Source: Cladocopium goreaui (Eukaryota; Sar; Dinophyceae; Suessiales; Symbiodiniaceae). From it: 64,000 nucleotides of DNA. This document shows positions 11,026 to 21,780 of this stretch, piece by piece; position 1 is the stretch's first letter; every line of letters begins with the position of its first letter. The translations under genes were made by a program, and so were the position numbers. Below the pieces are notes generated by a model. It saw only the letters and a program-made list of their open reading frames with translations, searched no databases and was not told where the DNA came from. The DNA is taken from NCBI GenBank assembly GCA_947184155.2, contig CAMXCT020000891.1, positions 742,790 to 806,789 on the forward strand, written 5' to 3'.

Positions 11026-13116
11026 TCAGGCGTCCACACAATGTCTGCTGCTTGAGGAAGGGCAGCAGTGAACCACATGACTTCGAATGATGCGCCATAC
11101 TGAACCCGGGATCCAACACGTCGGCTGCGCATCACTTTCGTCAGAACTTCCAGAATTGGAGCTAGCGGAGGCTATGTCACTCGACTCCTCCTGCTCCTGT
11201 GCTTGGCCTGAGGCCGTTGCTGCCTCTGTGCCCAAAGGTGAGGTTGGTTCAATCTCCTCTTCCTGCATGCCAGCATCCAGGGTCACTTTACTGTCAGCGG
11301 CCACTGCATTCTGTCCCTCCGGTGCTGACTGCCCCATCGTAGACAAACGCAGTAAATCCACCATGCGGTATTTCCTGGACTCATCTGGACGAAGGTGGCC
11401 CAACATGATGATCGCCAGCATTCTGCAAAACAACTGCAATGGCCTTGTCAATAAGTCCCTTGAGTACACTGTCATAGCTTTTGCACCCTGCAACTTATGA
11501 TGCCCCAGCAACGCGCATGCCGGCTCATCCATACCATAGACTGCACACCAAGATAGAATTGTATGTTTCATTGAGTTCGACGCGACACACGTCTCTTGAT
11601 TGGTTTTCAGCGCCTTGTTCAAGAAGGTGCCAATCTCCTCTGTTGAGCATGGACGACGGCAGAGATTCCCATCGTGTGAGGGGGCTTTGCATGAAGCCAC
11701 AAACGGTTCAGCCTCCATGTTGACTCCCAGTGATTTCACTGCCTGAACCCAATTCTTTGTCCAATCAATGTTGGTCACACTAAAAACCGATGCCACCAGT
11801 GGCATGTACCTCTGTTTCTTTGCAAGTGACGTGGCAGTCTAGTGGTACATTGTACGCTCCCCCACAAAGCCATAAAGTTCTCCACTGAGTTCCACCTTCT
11901 CTATCCAGAGTTGATGAATCATCTTCAGATCCGACCCTCTGGATTTTGACAGCACAGCAAAAAGACTCACACCCAGCATGTAAACATCTATGGGATTGGC
12001 ATGAGATGCAATCAGCTTCTCCAAGGCAGTTACCTCTGCAGACTTTAGGGGCCTGGCTGGCTTGTACGTCTCCTTCTCCGCCAAGAGCCATTGCGCACGC
12101 CCCCGCAGTTGTGGACCACTCAACAACTGTTCAGGAATTGGAATCTCAAGCACAAACCTCACAAATCCAAAAGACTCCAACAAAGTCATGCCCCCTGACA
12201 CTGAAGGTCCGGCATGTTCTTTGGAAACCAAATACTGTAGGCAATGTCTCCTATCCCAAGGTGACCAGTCCGGCACATGCATCTGCAGCCATGAAAAATA
12301 CTGTAGCAATGTCTGAGCACGTTTAATGGCAGTTCGAGGTGATGTGGTCCCCAATGAATCTCTCAGCACCGCACTGCTCGCACTTGGATCTGTTTCCAAC
12401 TGCTCTTGTAACAGTGCATTTCCTACAGCACCGGGGTAGTTGAGGATCTCAAAAACCTGTTGCCACTTGTATAGAGCATGCAACCATAGTTTGCGGTCTT
12501 CTTCCAATGCATCTCTGTCAGAAAGTACCCTAACCGTAAAAACCTAACCCGACAGTGTCGTTTCAGCAGTAATCAGTTCCCTGGGGTGCATGCTCTGCTC
12601 CGTCTGCTCCACATCATCATGGCCTGCCGCTTGTAAAGGTGACGGAAAAAGATATTCTCCTGGCACAGGTGGCACTACTGTGGGAAGAATATCATCATCA
12701 TCATCCGCCAAAATGCTTTTCCAAAATCCCTGCCCCCAGGGCAATTTCATCTCTGCATCTCCCATTGAGCTCATGCGCGCCTCGAACAATAACCTGTTAT
12801 ACACAGACTTGGAAGGTGGTACATCAGGTCTCGTCTGATTGTTGGACGTTTCTGCAGGCACAGACCCAGCTTGTTCATGTCCCCAAAAAGAACTGGGAGA
12901 TGCACATGTTACCTCATCGCCTCCAAAAAGTTGTAAATCTGAAGCCGAAGGTGCCAACAACTGTTGCCGTTGCAAACATGTTTCAGTTTCATCAGTAGGA
13001 TCACCAGACTGTTGCAAATGAGTTCCTGATGAGGTCCCGACCAAATCTGCAAAACTATCAGACATGTCACAGTTGAATACCTCTGAACTGACGAATCCTG
13101 GTAAAGATGTCCTCAC
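11026..13116 (-). pseudogene. Tyrosine recombinase ORF of YR retroelement, interrupted by two in-frame TAG codons
   Basis: 697 codons run in a single frame with TAG at 12544-12546 and at 11839-11841. The frame opens at GTG; the first ATG is codon 18. The N-terminal part is acidic and contains KLPWGQGFW, like the start of YR proteins I recall from dinoflagellate retroelements. The middle has helical SAM-like sequence and SRGSDL, the likely box-A arginine region. The C-terminal part has NSMKHTILSW, then LLGHH and TVYSRDLL with the probable catalytic tyrosine. The usual His of the TSHS-type motif appears to be Asn here. A Ser/Asp-rich tail and a WRIIRSHVVH motif end the protein. The enzyme would recombine circular cDNA into the host genome. 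The stops could be nonsense mutations or recoded codons; I favour decay. Confidence 0.75.
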
Positions 13117-13312
13117 TGTCCAGATGAACTGCGTAGCAACAACTGCAAAAGCTTTGAAGATCGGAAACCAGCAAAAAACTCAAGACCCTGACCTCTGCAA
13201 ACTCTGTATAATCCCAAATGCTCCAGGTAATCAAAAACAGTCTGTTTTCACTCAAATAATCGTACCTATCCGGATCCCACTCCAACGCAATCATTCAGCA
13301 CCCCATGGCTCT

Positions 13313-13749
13313 CTCAAAAAGCACTATCCACAAAAGAAGTGGAACCCACCCGCCCTCCCTTTGGAGGCGATACCTTGAAATGGTAATGGCAACCATTGAC
13401 ATAAAATTAAGAGCTGTTACACTTCTGTTGTGCGTGTCATCCTGCGCAGAACAGTGCTAGAGAAGAAAACTTGTTGCTCTCAACAAAAAACAGAAGATTG
13501 GGTTTGTGTAAGTTGAAAGTTCACAGAGGTTAATTGCACAAGGTTCATAAACCAAAAAGAGCACCAGATACAAAAAGGTGCAACACTTACAAACCAAAGT
13601 GAACCCAGACCACAAAACCCAAATGCACTGAACGCAGGAAAAACGGGGGACGCACGCGTCAGAGGGAAGAGTAGGGCGGCTAGAAGTTGCATTCAACTTC
13701 TTTTTTACTAAAAGGGAAATAAGGTTCCATCAGCACGCTGAGTCGCAAC
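13313..13749 (-). repeat. Split direct repeat A1, 5' end of YR retroelement
   Basis: The segment matches 5419-5855 at a constant offset of 7894 bp. Its outer edge (13749) corresponds exactly to the B1/A2 junction at 5855, which marks it as an element end. It is upstream of the YR reading frame and so probably holds the promoter. Confidence 0.85.
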
Positions 13750-14837
13750 ATAGGCTGCAGATTTTTTCTGCTGCAAACATGTATTTTTTCTGCCTCACAG
13801 TTTTTTCTGCTTCAAACACGCGTTTTTTTCACCTCATGTAATCTCGACCCCCTACCAATAAAGGTCCTCCTAATAAAAAGAATGCCGGCGCTCGGGACCA
13901 TTTTTTTTTAATTGTTTTTCCATTCCGCCTATTGAAAACCAATACTACATGAGCCGAGAATAAATTAACACGCCTCGTCGAGCTTATTAGGGGGCATCCC
14001 AGCAGCAATCGAACTTTTCGAGGACTCCATCATTGGTGCAATCTCAAAAGACGGAGCACCAAGGCCCATTAAATATGGTTGACTTGATAAAATCACCTTG
14101 ATTTGGATAGAATTTGTACTTGGGTCTGGAATGGATTTCGATGCTTCAACTTACTAGTAGGTGTATTATTAATGGGTAATTATTACAGCTGATTTGGGTT
14201 TGAAGACTAGGGTGCGTGCGCGTGTCCTGTTTTTTTGCACCTCATCAACATGTTACTCCGAAGAAAGTTGCCGCCAGTTGAGTAGCGGGTCCCTTTTTCC
14301 AAGAACTAGTGCTGTTGAAAGGAACAGATAGCATTGACAATTCGCCATTAAAATATCTACCCAACTATGATGACAATTCGCTACAATCTTGTGGCTGTTC
14401 CCGCACTGCAGAACCGTTTAGCATGATATTCGTATGGGACCCGAACCCCAAGCAGGCTCCGCAGCCCAGCCGTTCTCCATTCTCAACGAAAGCAGTCACA
14501 GCCCTCTCACCATGTCCTGTTCCAGCACCGGATGCACCTGGCGATCACCGACAGTCACCAGGTTGAGAAGCTTTGCAGCATTATACCAAGTAAGGAAAGA
14601 TAGTGACCTAGGGATTGCATAGTATAATTATCTCAGACACAACATGCTTTCACTGACTCGGATAGTGATAGGGATGCACATTGAAACAGCAGGTCTGATT
14701 CTTCCAAGATGTCAAATGCTTCGTCAAAGGAAAAATGCAAGCACCGGGCAAATCTTTTCAGCAGGGCTGACAAGAGTGTCTACTTCCATGCGGTTTGCCT
14801 GTCTGCACAAGAGGCTTATCTGACGCAGCTGCCCTGT
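13750..14837. other. Non-coding flank of the YR element
   Basis: No gene is seen. 13750-13850 is a run of T-rich words such as TTTTTTCTGCTTCAAACA and TTTTTTTCACCTCA. Closely similar text occurs at 39117-39165 beside another CCCCCTAATAA foldback. The rest, to the Ulp1 stop, has only short frames without recognisable domains. Confidence 0.5.
13854..13994. repeat. MITE-like element with CCCCCTAATAA ends
   Basis: The left part carries CCCCCTACCAATAAAGG and CCTCCTAATAAAAAGAATGC; the right end is CGAGCTTATTAGGGGG, an inverted match to CCCCCTAATAA. The left words recur at 39018-39040. No ORF lies inside. The exact ends are uncertain. Confidence 0.45.
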
Positions 14838-15467
14838 CTAATCCTCTGACTGGAAAAGCTCGGGCTGCGTTTTCACCAAGTGTTTCACGGTCTTGGCTGG
14901 GTTACAGGCCAAGCAGCCTGACTTCAGCATTTTGCATTTCGAGCAACCAAACACTTCTGTCTTTGCGGGCTCATCTGGCACACATGGAGGCGGCGGCGTG
15001 TCTGGAGGTGGCAAGGGAGGCATGTCTGTGTTCACTGGCTTGTCTCCCTCTGCTGCCTTCGCTTCCATCAAGTGCCGCTGTTGCAACAGCCTGGCGAGCC
15101 ATTCCATGAGCCTGACTGCCAGCTGACGTCCTGAGCTGACGTAGGGAAGCTGCCCCACTTTCATGAAATCCCTGGACTGTCTCTCACACCATTGTAGGCA
15201 AAGCAAGCCGCAGGACCAGCCATCTGACTGAAACGTGCGGTTCTGACGGGGTGGCAACCGCAGATCTGCTCTGACAAAGCTGAGTGCCTGCACAGCTGCC
15301 TCCACTGCTGTGTCTGCCTGCTTTTCCAAGGTGTCGACATAGGTCACATGCACTGTCTGCTGTGACTTCTTGAGGCAGAGCAAGGTCCAATGCTGAGGGT
15401 TCTTGCTGTGAATTGGCAGGAGCAGCAACGAATCCGCCTGACTGGCCTGATGCGACAAGGGGACCAC
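14838..15467 (-). CDS. Ulp1-like C48 cysteine protease, catalytic half, with CxxC motif tail
   Basis: The 209 residues carry a Ulp1 core: HW in PIHSKNPQHWTLL (His about 26), Asp about 45 in VTYVDTLEK, and TFQSDGWSCGLLCLQWC with Gln about 80 and the catalytic Cys about 86. Such proteases cleave SUMO or related modifiers. A Pro-rich linker (MPPLPPPDTPPPPCVP) follows, then CSKCKMLKSGCLAC, a double CxxC motif I associate with dinoflagellate element proteins. The first codon is GTG and the frame is open upstream only to a TGA about 40 bp earlier, so this is not a complete gene. The N-terminal half of a Ulp1 domain appears to end the ORF at 16991-20122. The two are probably exons or fragments of one gene, separated by about 1.5 kb containing an (ACT)n composite. 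Confidence 0.75.
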   Translation of the reverse strand: MVPLSHQASQADSLLLLPIHSKNPQHWTLLCLKKSQQTVHVTYVDTLEKQADTAVEAAVQALSFVRADLRLPPRQNRTFQSDGWSCGLLCLQWCERQSRDFMKVGQLPYVSSGRQLAVRLMEWLARLLQQRHLMEAKAAEGDKPVNTDMPPLPPPDTPPPPCVPDEPAKTEVFGCSKCKMLKSGCLACNPAKTVKHLVKTQPELFQSED

Positions 15468-15552
15468 CGTGGCTTTGAAATAGTGACCCGAATTATTTCA
15501 TGTCGGGCAAGGGTCTCGTGGCTTCAACAATAAAAGCTATTCCTGCCACCCC

Positions 15553-15557
15553 TAGAT

Positions 15558-15593
<36 letters not shown>

Positions 15594-15604
15594 CTACTAC
15601 GACG

Positions 15605-15644
<40 letters not shown>

Positions 15645-15900
15645 GTACTACTACTACTACTATTATCTGGCCTCTCTGCCCGTTCCTGTTCGGCCACAGC
15701 CCGGTCGGGACCCATACCTGCTGGGGAACCGCTTACGAGAAGCCCTCAATACTGCTACTCGTCGTACTACTACTGCTACTACTACTACTACTCCTACTAC
15801 TACTACTACTACTACTACTACTCCTACTACTACTACTACTACTACAAGTACAATTCTAACTACTACTACTCCTACTACTACAACTACAACTACAATTCTA

Positions 15901-15950
<50 letters not shown>

Positions 15951-15952
15951 CA

Positions 15953-16008
<56 letters not shown>

Positions 16009-16336
16009 GGTTGAATTGTTTGGTTCGTTACCGGCAACTGTGTCAAGTGTTTGCGCATGGCGAAAAGGAGGTCTGAAACAGTCTGAAACAGGTCCGAAAC
16101 ATCCCCATGTCCAGGATCCCAGCCGGGCAATAGCTTTTACCAATATTGTCTTACTTTCACTACTCGAAGTTCCATGTCTGTCTGTTTCACCACTCGCCTC
16201 GTGGAAGCCTTTCTGACTTGTTGCTTTTTCCCCTTCCATCCGACCTTTTCCCCCTTGGCCGCCAAAGACAGCATACTCGTATGTTCAAGGGGGCCCGCAG
16301 TCCCGTCAAAGGGGTCAGAAAACATTACTGCGACTG

Positions 16337-16373
<37 letters not shown>

Positions 16374-16655
16374 TACTACTACTACTACTATGACTACTAC
16401 TACAACAACAACAACTACTACTACTACTAGTACTACTACTACTACTACTACTACTACAACTACTACTACTACTACTACTACTAGTACTACTACAACTACC
16501 TGGCCTCTCTGCCCGTTCCTGTTCGGCCACAGCCCGGTCGGGACCCATACCTGCTGGGGAACCGCTTACGAGAAGCCATCAATACTGCTACTCCTACTAC
16601 TACTGCTACTACTGCTACTACCATTGCTACTACTGCTACGACTCCTACTACTAAT
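15553..16655. repeat. (ACT)n composite repeat, M1-M2-M1
   Basis: Arrays of ACT/CTA triplets enclose an M1 copy at 15667-15750, an M2 copy at 16009-16330 and a second M1 at 16500-16583. The M1 copies are nearly identical to each other. The block lies between the two halves of the transposase/Ulp1 gene and is either intronic or inserted. The Thr/Ser/Val-rich frames across it are artefacts of the triplet repeat. Confidence 0.85.
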
Positions 16656-16990
16656 GCTGAAATAGGTGTGAAGCATGACTGTGTAAACGTGAAAAATGTT
16701 GACCACGGCTACGACGTGGACCAGTGCCGAAAAAATGTCAAGCAGTTTGTCAGACATACGTCTGAGAGCCTGCTACTGCCAACGCATTCTAATGCTATCA
16801 AAAGCTGTCACATGAAATCAATTTTATCGAATCAGGTAACTTTGGTACTTGTGCTATGCAATTTTCACACTGGCAACGCAATAAGAGTCTGAAACAATAC
16901 TGTTTGGACTTGACATCTGCCGCCAACTTGCTCTGACATAAACGAAACTTGACAGATTCGAAAGCATGGTTGATATTAATTCAACCCCAA
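16656..16990. other. Spacer between (ACT)n composite and transposase-like stop codon
   Basis: No gene. With the composite it makes up the roughly 1.5 kb separating the two Ulp1 halves, and would be intronic if the gene is spliced. The word GTCTGAAACA, characteristic of M2, occurs once near 16890. Confidence 0.5.
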
Positions 16991-19900
16991 TCAAGCCTTC
17001 CATGCCCGTAGTGACGGAGGGTCTACTCCTGTCTCCAAAGCGACTTGCAACTCACACGGCCGCACATACTGCACTGACTGCGGCATCTGCAAGCGACAAC
17101 GGAGTTCGTCAACACCAGCTGTGAGCTGGTCATCAGTGAGCAACTCTCCAATCTGGTACTGCCTGAGCTTCAGCAATGGCCTGATTCGCAAAATCTCCGT
17201 GGCTTGCTTCTTTGCTGTCTGGTGGTGCATTTTGTCCGCAGGCACGAGTCCTCTCTCTGGACATTCCAAATCACCTTTCTGTATCCACATCTGGCTTGCT
17301 GGACCCTGACAAAGCACTGCATCTCCTCTGTCTTTCAAGATTGACACAGCCCTGTTCATGAACACGGTGGGCGCTGTCTCTCCGACCACTCGCGCTTTCT
17401 TGCCGCACCACCAGGAATCAGCCGTCTCTTCGGCGGCCGCGGAAGCGGCTGCAGCAGCGGCTGTTTTTCGAGAAGCTGTTTTCTGTTGGTTTCTCAGCTT
17501 CCGTCTCCGTGCTCGGCTGGGCTTGCCCGTCTCAGCAGTCTTCTTTCTGCCTGTTGACCTCTTTTTGCTGCTCTTGTTCTCCTTCTTTTTGGCCGCCACT
17601 GCAACGGCTTTCAAAGCATTCTGAGTGCTCTTATTGCCTGCCTTCTTCCGCCAGGCTGCAACCATCTCTTTCTTGTTCCTTTTCTCGATTCTCCGGCGGT
17701 TGGTTCGGCGAACCTTCTTCTGGCTTGTGGTCTGCGTGACTTTTTGGAGCCACGGCAAGTCTGCACGCTCTCTGGGATGCTGCAACAAGTAATTGATCTT
17801 TTCCACGTCTTCTTCACTCATCTCCCAATGCACTGGCATTTCAAAGTGACAGCCTGTTTCTGGGGACACCAGACCAGTTTCGAGATGTCTGGGCACGAGC
17901 TGTTCACTGCCAACTTGAGATGAGCTGACTCCTTCTGGTGCCTCGCCCTCTACAGGCAAAGGCTCTGGCTCGCCATTCATCACATAGCGTCCCCGGTCTG
18001 CGAGCCATTCTGGCTTCAGCTTGCTGTGGCCTTCCGGGAAATGTTTCGCCCATTCCTGGTTTGCCACTGGCTGGAGTTTGCCATCTGCGTCAGGCCGGAA
18101 ATGTAGCCACCCACACTGCCTGGCTGTCCGAAGAACTGTCTGCCTGCTCTCGTTCTGCCTGTGCATGAGCCTGTGCATGGCCAGTGCCGCATCCAGCACG
18201 TCTGCTTGACTTGCCCGGTAAGTGGGCACTGTGCCCTCTGCGGCTGCCTTGGCTCTCATGAGGTCTCTCAGCTCCTCTTGAAAGCGCGACAGCGCTGACT
18301 TGGCCGGCATGGCGAGGCCGACGTCAGTCAGTTGGACCAGCCCTGTGCAAGAAGCTGGCACGCACGAACGCAAACGATTGGTCAGAAAGGCCGTCTCATC
18401 TGCTGTCTCTGTCCAAGCGCCTGCGAAGGCATCAACCTGATCAAGGGACTGGGGAAACTCAGAATGCTCTAATCTTTGCTGCCAATGGTAGATGATGGAG
18501 TCGCAAATTGCTGCTGGCTGTTGCCAAACAAGAACCTCTCCCTGAAATAGGTCCGGTCTCTTTGTTCTCAATTTGCGAAAACCTTTCATGAGCTGAGCTG
18601 GCACTGGCTGCCCAGCTTCGCGTTTGATGGTCTGCTGCATGTACTGAAATGTTTCACTCTCTTTCCACAGACCCTCTTCTGTAATGTTTTCAAGGCGACA
18701 ATGGGTGCCATGTACCACAAGGATCGACGGTTGGATTCTGCCTTGCGGGTCTTGGGATGGATCGAAGTAGTGGCAGATTGCCTGACGGGCAATAAAGCTC
18801 ACACGCCAGCGGGGTGCCGTGCCAGGGCTGACCCGTGTTGTGTGCACTGGCTGTGCTTGCGCAGCACCCGCATCTTCACTGCTCCCTTTTTGCCTCAACC
18901 TCCTCCTGACCTTGCTGGCTGCCTGAGCGGCTGCCAGTCGGACCACGCTAGTGAGCAGTTTGCCCGGTCCTGGCCGAAGCCAAACTGGGATTTGGTCTGA
19001 GTATGTGAGCGCAGTGGCGCGCCTCTGGTAAAACCAGTCTGCCCAATCCCGCACATAGAGGCTGGGTTGCACTTTGGGCTGTGCTGCTCTGAACAAGGCC
19101 CAGTCGTACTGTCTCCAGCCGAGAGCAATGCGGCGCAGTTGCTCCTCCTCACTAAGGTTCTGTGTCTGCTGGCACTTTCTGACGCGCAATCCTGCGCGAG
19201 TTGCCAGTTTCTGGCTCTCCCTGTCTCGCTGCTTTTTCTTCTCCTGCATTGTCTTGACCTTTTGCTTCCAGGCTGCTAGATCTGCCTGGCGTTCCTTGCT
19301 GAGCTCTGTTTCTGCCTCTGCCTGGATGATGGCAGTCTGCAGCCTGTGCACATAATCACGCATGAGGTCCTGCAAGCTGATGAGGTGTCCATGCTGCTCT
19401 TCTGCCTGCGCCCATAGGGCACTTTGTTGCCACACGGCACGGCATCTGTCTGTTCGGCCCAGTGTTTTCCCCGTCTGTGGGATCCTTCGGCCTTCACTCT
19501 GACTGATCAATTTGCTTTTGCTCAAGCCAACACCTGCTTTCCGAACACTGGAGACACCATCCTGTCGGCGTTCTACAAACTGCTCTAGGCGAGCCTTTGT
19601 CTCTGCCTGCCTCAAAGACCGTACCATGCCAGCTGAGATGCCATATTTTTGGCTGATTGCGTTTGCTGCCTTGGTCTTGCTCATCTCAGGCTGACTGGCT
19701 GTGTTTTCAAGCTGCTCTATCAGATTCAACTTGGCCTTGGCAGTTGCCTCTGCCCTTTTTTTCCGGACGCCTGGCACTGCTTTCGCTCTGTCTGAGCTTC
19801 CCTTGGGCCTCCCGGCTCTGCGTTTGGGAATCTCAGCAGCCCGTGGGTCTCCTTGAGCTGGCTCAGCGACCTCTGCCTCTACCATAGCAAGCGCCTCCAC

Positions 19901-20122
19901 TTGCTGAGGGCTACTCTGTGGCGCGGGACGCCTGGCGACCTTCTGGGTGCTGGATCCCCAGAGGTAGTCTAGACGAAAGAACTTTGGCGATCCTGTTTGT
20001 GGACTGTCTATCTGTCTGCGCTTTGCCGGTGGTGTCTGCAAAACCAAACTGTGGCCCTTCTCTGGTGTGCAAACCGGTGACGCTCTTTTGCAACCTCTGC
20101 CTGGGCTCTGCGGACTTTCCAT
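16991..20122 (-). CDS. Transposase-like protein with AT-hook, HTH and N-terminal part of a Ulp1 domain
   Basis: 1043 residues from ATG. Features in order: SPQTGSPKFF near 40-50; AT-hook-like RRAGRPKGSS around 101-110; an HTH resembling pogo/psq type (SKTKAANAISQKYGIS, about 148-163); and a Lys/Glu-rich coiled coil about 260-310. A possible degenerate DDE_1-type catalytic region follows: SDQIPVWL about 375-382, PSILVVHGTHCRLENI about 465-480, QVDAF with Asp about 564, and QLTDVGLAMPAK about 597-608. A very basic region about 820-890 is likely a nuclear signal. The last residues (IGELLTDDQLTAGVDEL, about 990-1006) look like the start of a Ulp1 domain, whose catalytic half is at 14838-15467. I infer a transposase/SUMO-protease fusion gene. 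The DDE assignment is tentative; the long uninterrupted frame argues against an old pseudogene. Confidence 0.55.
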   Translation of the reverse strand: MESPQSPGRGCKRASPVCTPEKGHSLVLQTPPAKRRQIDSPQTGSPKFFRLDYLWGSSTQKVARRPAPQSSPQQVEALAMVEAEVAEPAQGDPRAAEIPKRRAGRPKGSSDRAKAVPGVRKKRAEATAKAKLNLIEQLENTASQPEMSKTKAANAISQKYGISAGMVRSLRQAETKARLEQFVERRQDGVSSVRKAGVGLSKSKLISQSEGRRIPQTGKTLGRTDRCRAVWQQSALWAQAEEQHGHLISLQDLMRDYVHRLQTAIIQAEAETELSKERQADLAAWKQKVKTMQEKKKQRDRESQKLATRAGLRVRKCQQTQNLSEEEQLRRIALGWRQYDWALFRAAQPKVQPSLYVRDWADWFYQRRATALTYSDQIPVWLRPGPGKLLTSVVRLAAAQAASKVRRRLRQKGSSEDAGAAQAQPVHTTRVSPGTAPRWRVSFIARQAICHYFDPSQDPQGRIQPSILVVHGTHCRLENITEEGLWKESETFQYMQQTIKREAGQPVPAQLMKGFRKLRTKRPDLFQGEVLVWQQPAAICDSIIYHWQQRLEHSEFPQSLDQVDAFAGAWTETADETAFLTNRLRSCVPASCTGLVQLTDVGLAMPAKSALSRFQEELRDLMRAKAAAEGTVPTYRASQADVLDAALAMHRLMHRQNESRQTVLRTARQCGWLHFRPDADGKLQPVANQEWAKHFPEGHSKLKPEWLADRGRYVMNGEPEPLPVEGEAPEGVSSSQVGSEQLVPRHLETGLVSPETGCHFEMPVHWEMSEEDVEKINYLLQHPRERADLPWLQKVTQTTSQKKVRRTNRRRIEKRNKKEMVAAWRKKAGNKSTQNALKAVAVAAKKKENKSSKKRSTGRKKTAETGKPSRARRRKLRNQQKTASRKTAAAAAASAAAEETADSWWCGKKARVVGETAPTVFMNRAVSILKDRGDAVLCQGPASQMWIQKGDLECPERGLVPADKMHHQTAKKQATEILRIRPLLKLRQYQIGELLTDDQLTAGVDELRCRLQMPQSVQYVRPCELQVALETGVDPPSLRAWKA

Positions 20123-20356
20123 TGCAGCTTTGCTAGGCGAGACTGGTATCCTGATCTGCTTAACTACATTTCAAGTGTGCAAACATGTTGCAAACTTTTT
20201 CTATATTGACCATCTACATGCAGGTCTTGCTGCATCTTCCTTCTGCTGACAAATAAAGAACATGTGTTCAAACATTTTTTTTCAAGCAGAGCGCTGCAAA
20301 CGCGGAGCAATGCGGGACAGATTTGCATGGATGCATGGATATACAGGACACGAAGT

Positions 20357-20380
20357 GCGTGCGTGTGTGTGTGTGTGTGC
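20357..20380. repeat. (GT)n microsatellite
   Basis: Short GTGTGT run, about 235 bp upstream of the transposase-like start codon. Confidence 0.8.
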
Positions 20381-20488
20381 ACACCGTTATCACAAATGGT
20401 TCCATTTTCATCTAAAGCAGGGCTACTGGAGCCAATTTGCCTATCCAGTCCAACGAAGCTATGGCAGTACCCGCTTGAACTGTTGAAT

Positions 20489-20624
20489 AAGCGGGCCCGC
20501 AATGCCCTCAAGGGGTCAAAAAACATTACTGCTACTGCCACTACGACTGCTACTACCCCTACTACCACTCCTTTCGCTACTGCTACTGCTATTGCTGCTG
20601 CGACTGCTCGTGCTACTGCTACTG

Positions 20625-20672
<48 letters not shown>

Positions 20673-20750
20673 GTACTACTAGTACTACTAGTACTACTAC
20701 TACTACTACTACTACTGATACTACTACTACTACTACTACTACTACTACGA

Positions 20751-20782
<32 letters not shown>

Positions 20783-21190
20783 ACGACTACGACTACTACT
20801 CTTAGAATTGTTTGCTTCTTTACTGCCAATTGTGTCAAGTGTTGTGCATGGCCAGAAAAGGGTCTGAAACAGTCTGAAACAGGTCTGAAACATCCACATC
20901 TCCAGGATCTCAGCCCGGGTCTAGCTTTTACCAATATTGTCCTAGTTTCAGTCTTCAAATTTCCATGTCTGTCTGTTTCACCTCTCGTCTCTTGTAGATG
21001 CCTTTCTGACTTGTTGCTTTTTCCCCTTCCATGCGACCTTTTGCCCCTTGGTCGCAAATGACAGCGCACTCGTATGTTCAAGGGGGCCCTCAATGCCGTG
21101 AAGGGGTCCGAATACATTACTTTGACTGCTACCACTACTGCAACGACTACTACTACTACTACTACTACTACTACCACTACTACCACTACG

Positions 21191-21221
<31 letters not shown>

Positions 21222-21300
21222 TTACTACTATTACTACTACTACTACTGCTGCTACTACTACTACTACTACTACTACTCCTACTTACCTACTACCTACTAC

Positions 21301-21347
<47 letters not shown>

Positions 21348-21780
21348 GGACTAATTGACTACGTCAAGTCTTTACTGCCAATTGTGTCAAGTGTTGTGCA
21401 TGGCCAGAAAAGGGTCTGAAACAGTCTGAAACAGGTCTGAAACATCCACATCTCCAGGATCTCAGCCCGGGTCTAGCTTTTACCAATATTGTCCTAGTTT
21501 CAGTCTTCAAATTTCCATGTCTGTCTGTTTGACCTCTTGCCTCTTGTAGATGCCTTTCTGACTTGTTGCTTTTTCCCCTTCCATGCGACCTTTTGCCCCT
21601 TGGTCGCAAATGACAGCGCACTCGTATGTTCAAGGGGGCCCTCAATGCCGTGAAGGGGTCCGAATACATTACTTTGACTGCTACCACTACTGCAACGACT
21701 ACTACTACTACTACTACCACTACTACCACTACGACCACTACTACTACTACTACTACTACGACTACTACTGGTAGAATTGT
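20489..21780. repeat. (ACT)n composite repeat with two M2 copies
   Basis: A partial M2 end at 20489-20530 is followed by ACT arrays. Full M2 copies lie at 20803-21122 and 21364-21674, about 560 bp apart, then more ACT arrays with ACG variants. No M1 copy is present here. Both M2 copies keep the CTGAAACAGTCTGAAACAGG core, and their 3' parts are nearly identical, so this is probably a local tandem duplication. Confidence 0.85.

Larger units (their letters stand above)
5025..13749 (-). mobile_element. DIRS/Ngaro-like tyrosine-recombinase retroelement with split direct repeats, defective
   Basis: Read on the minus strand the order is A1 (13749-13313), body (13312-6121), B1 (6120-5855), A2 (5855-5419), a 128-bp gap, and B2 (5290-5025). 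The A copies match over 437 bp without indels and I found one substitution (5750 versus 13644). The B copies match over about 266 bp with a few substitutions. A1-body-B1-A2-B2 is the split-direct-repeat layout known for Ngaro-type YR retrotransposons. The body codes, in order, for a YR protein, a Gag-like protein, a Cys/His finger, a methyltransferase-like domain, RT and RNase H. No integrase is visible and no target-site duplication is expected. Internal stops, frameshifts and an RT deletion show that this copy is dead. The near-identity of the repeats suggests recent insertion or conversion. Confidence 0.85.

Noticed and set aside
5419..13749. Ordinary LTR retrotransposon with LTRs at 5419-5855 and 13313-13749
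   Set aside because: The B1/A2/B2 arrangement, a tyrosine recombinase and absence of an integrase fit split direct repeats instead.
15500..16665. Long Thr-, Ser-, Val-, Leu- and Tyr-rich reading frames across (ACT)n arrays here and at 20160-21830 and 25440-30960
   Set aside because: They are triplet-repeat translations open in several frames on both strands, with no other protein features.
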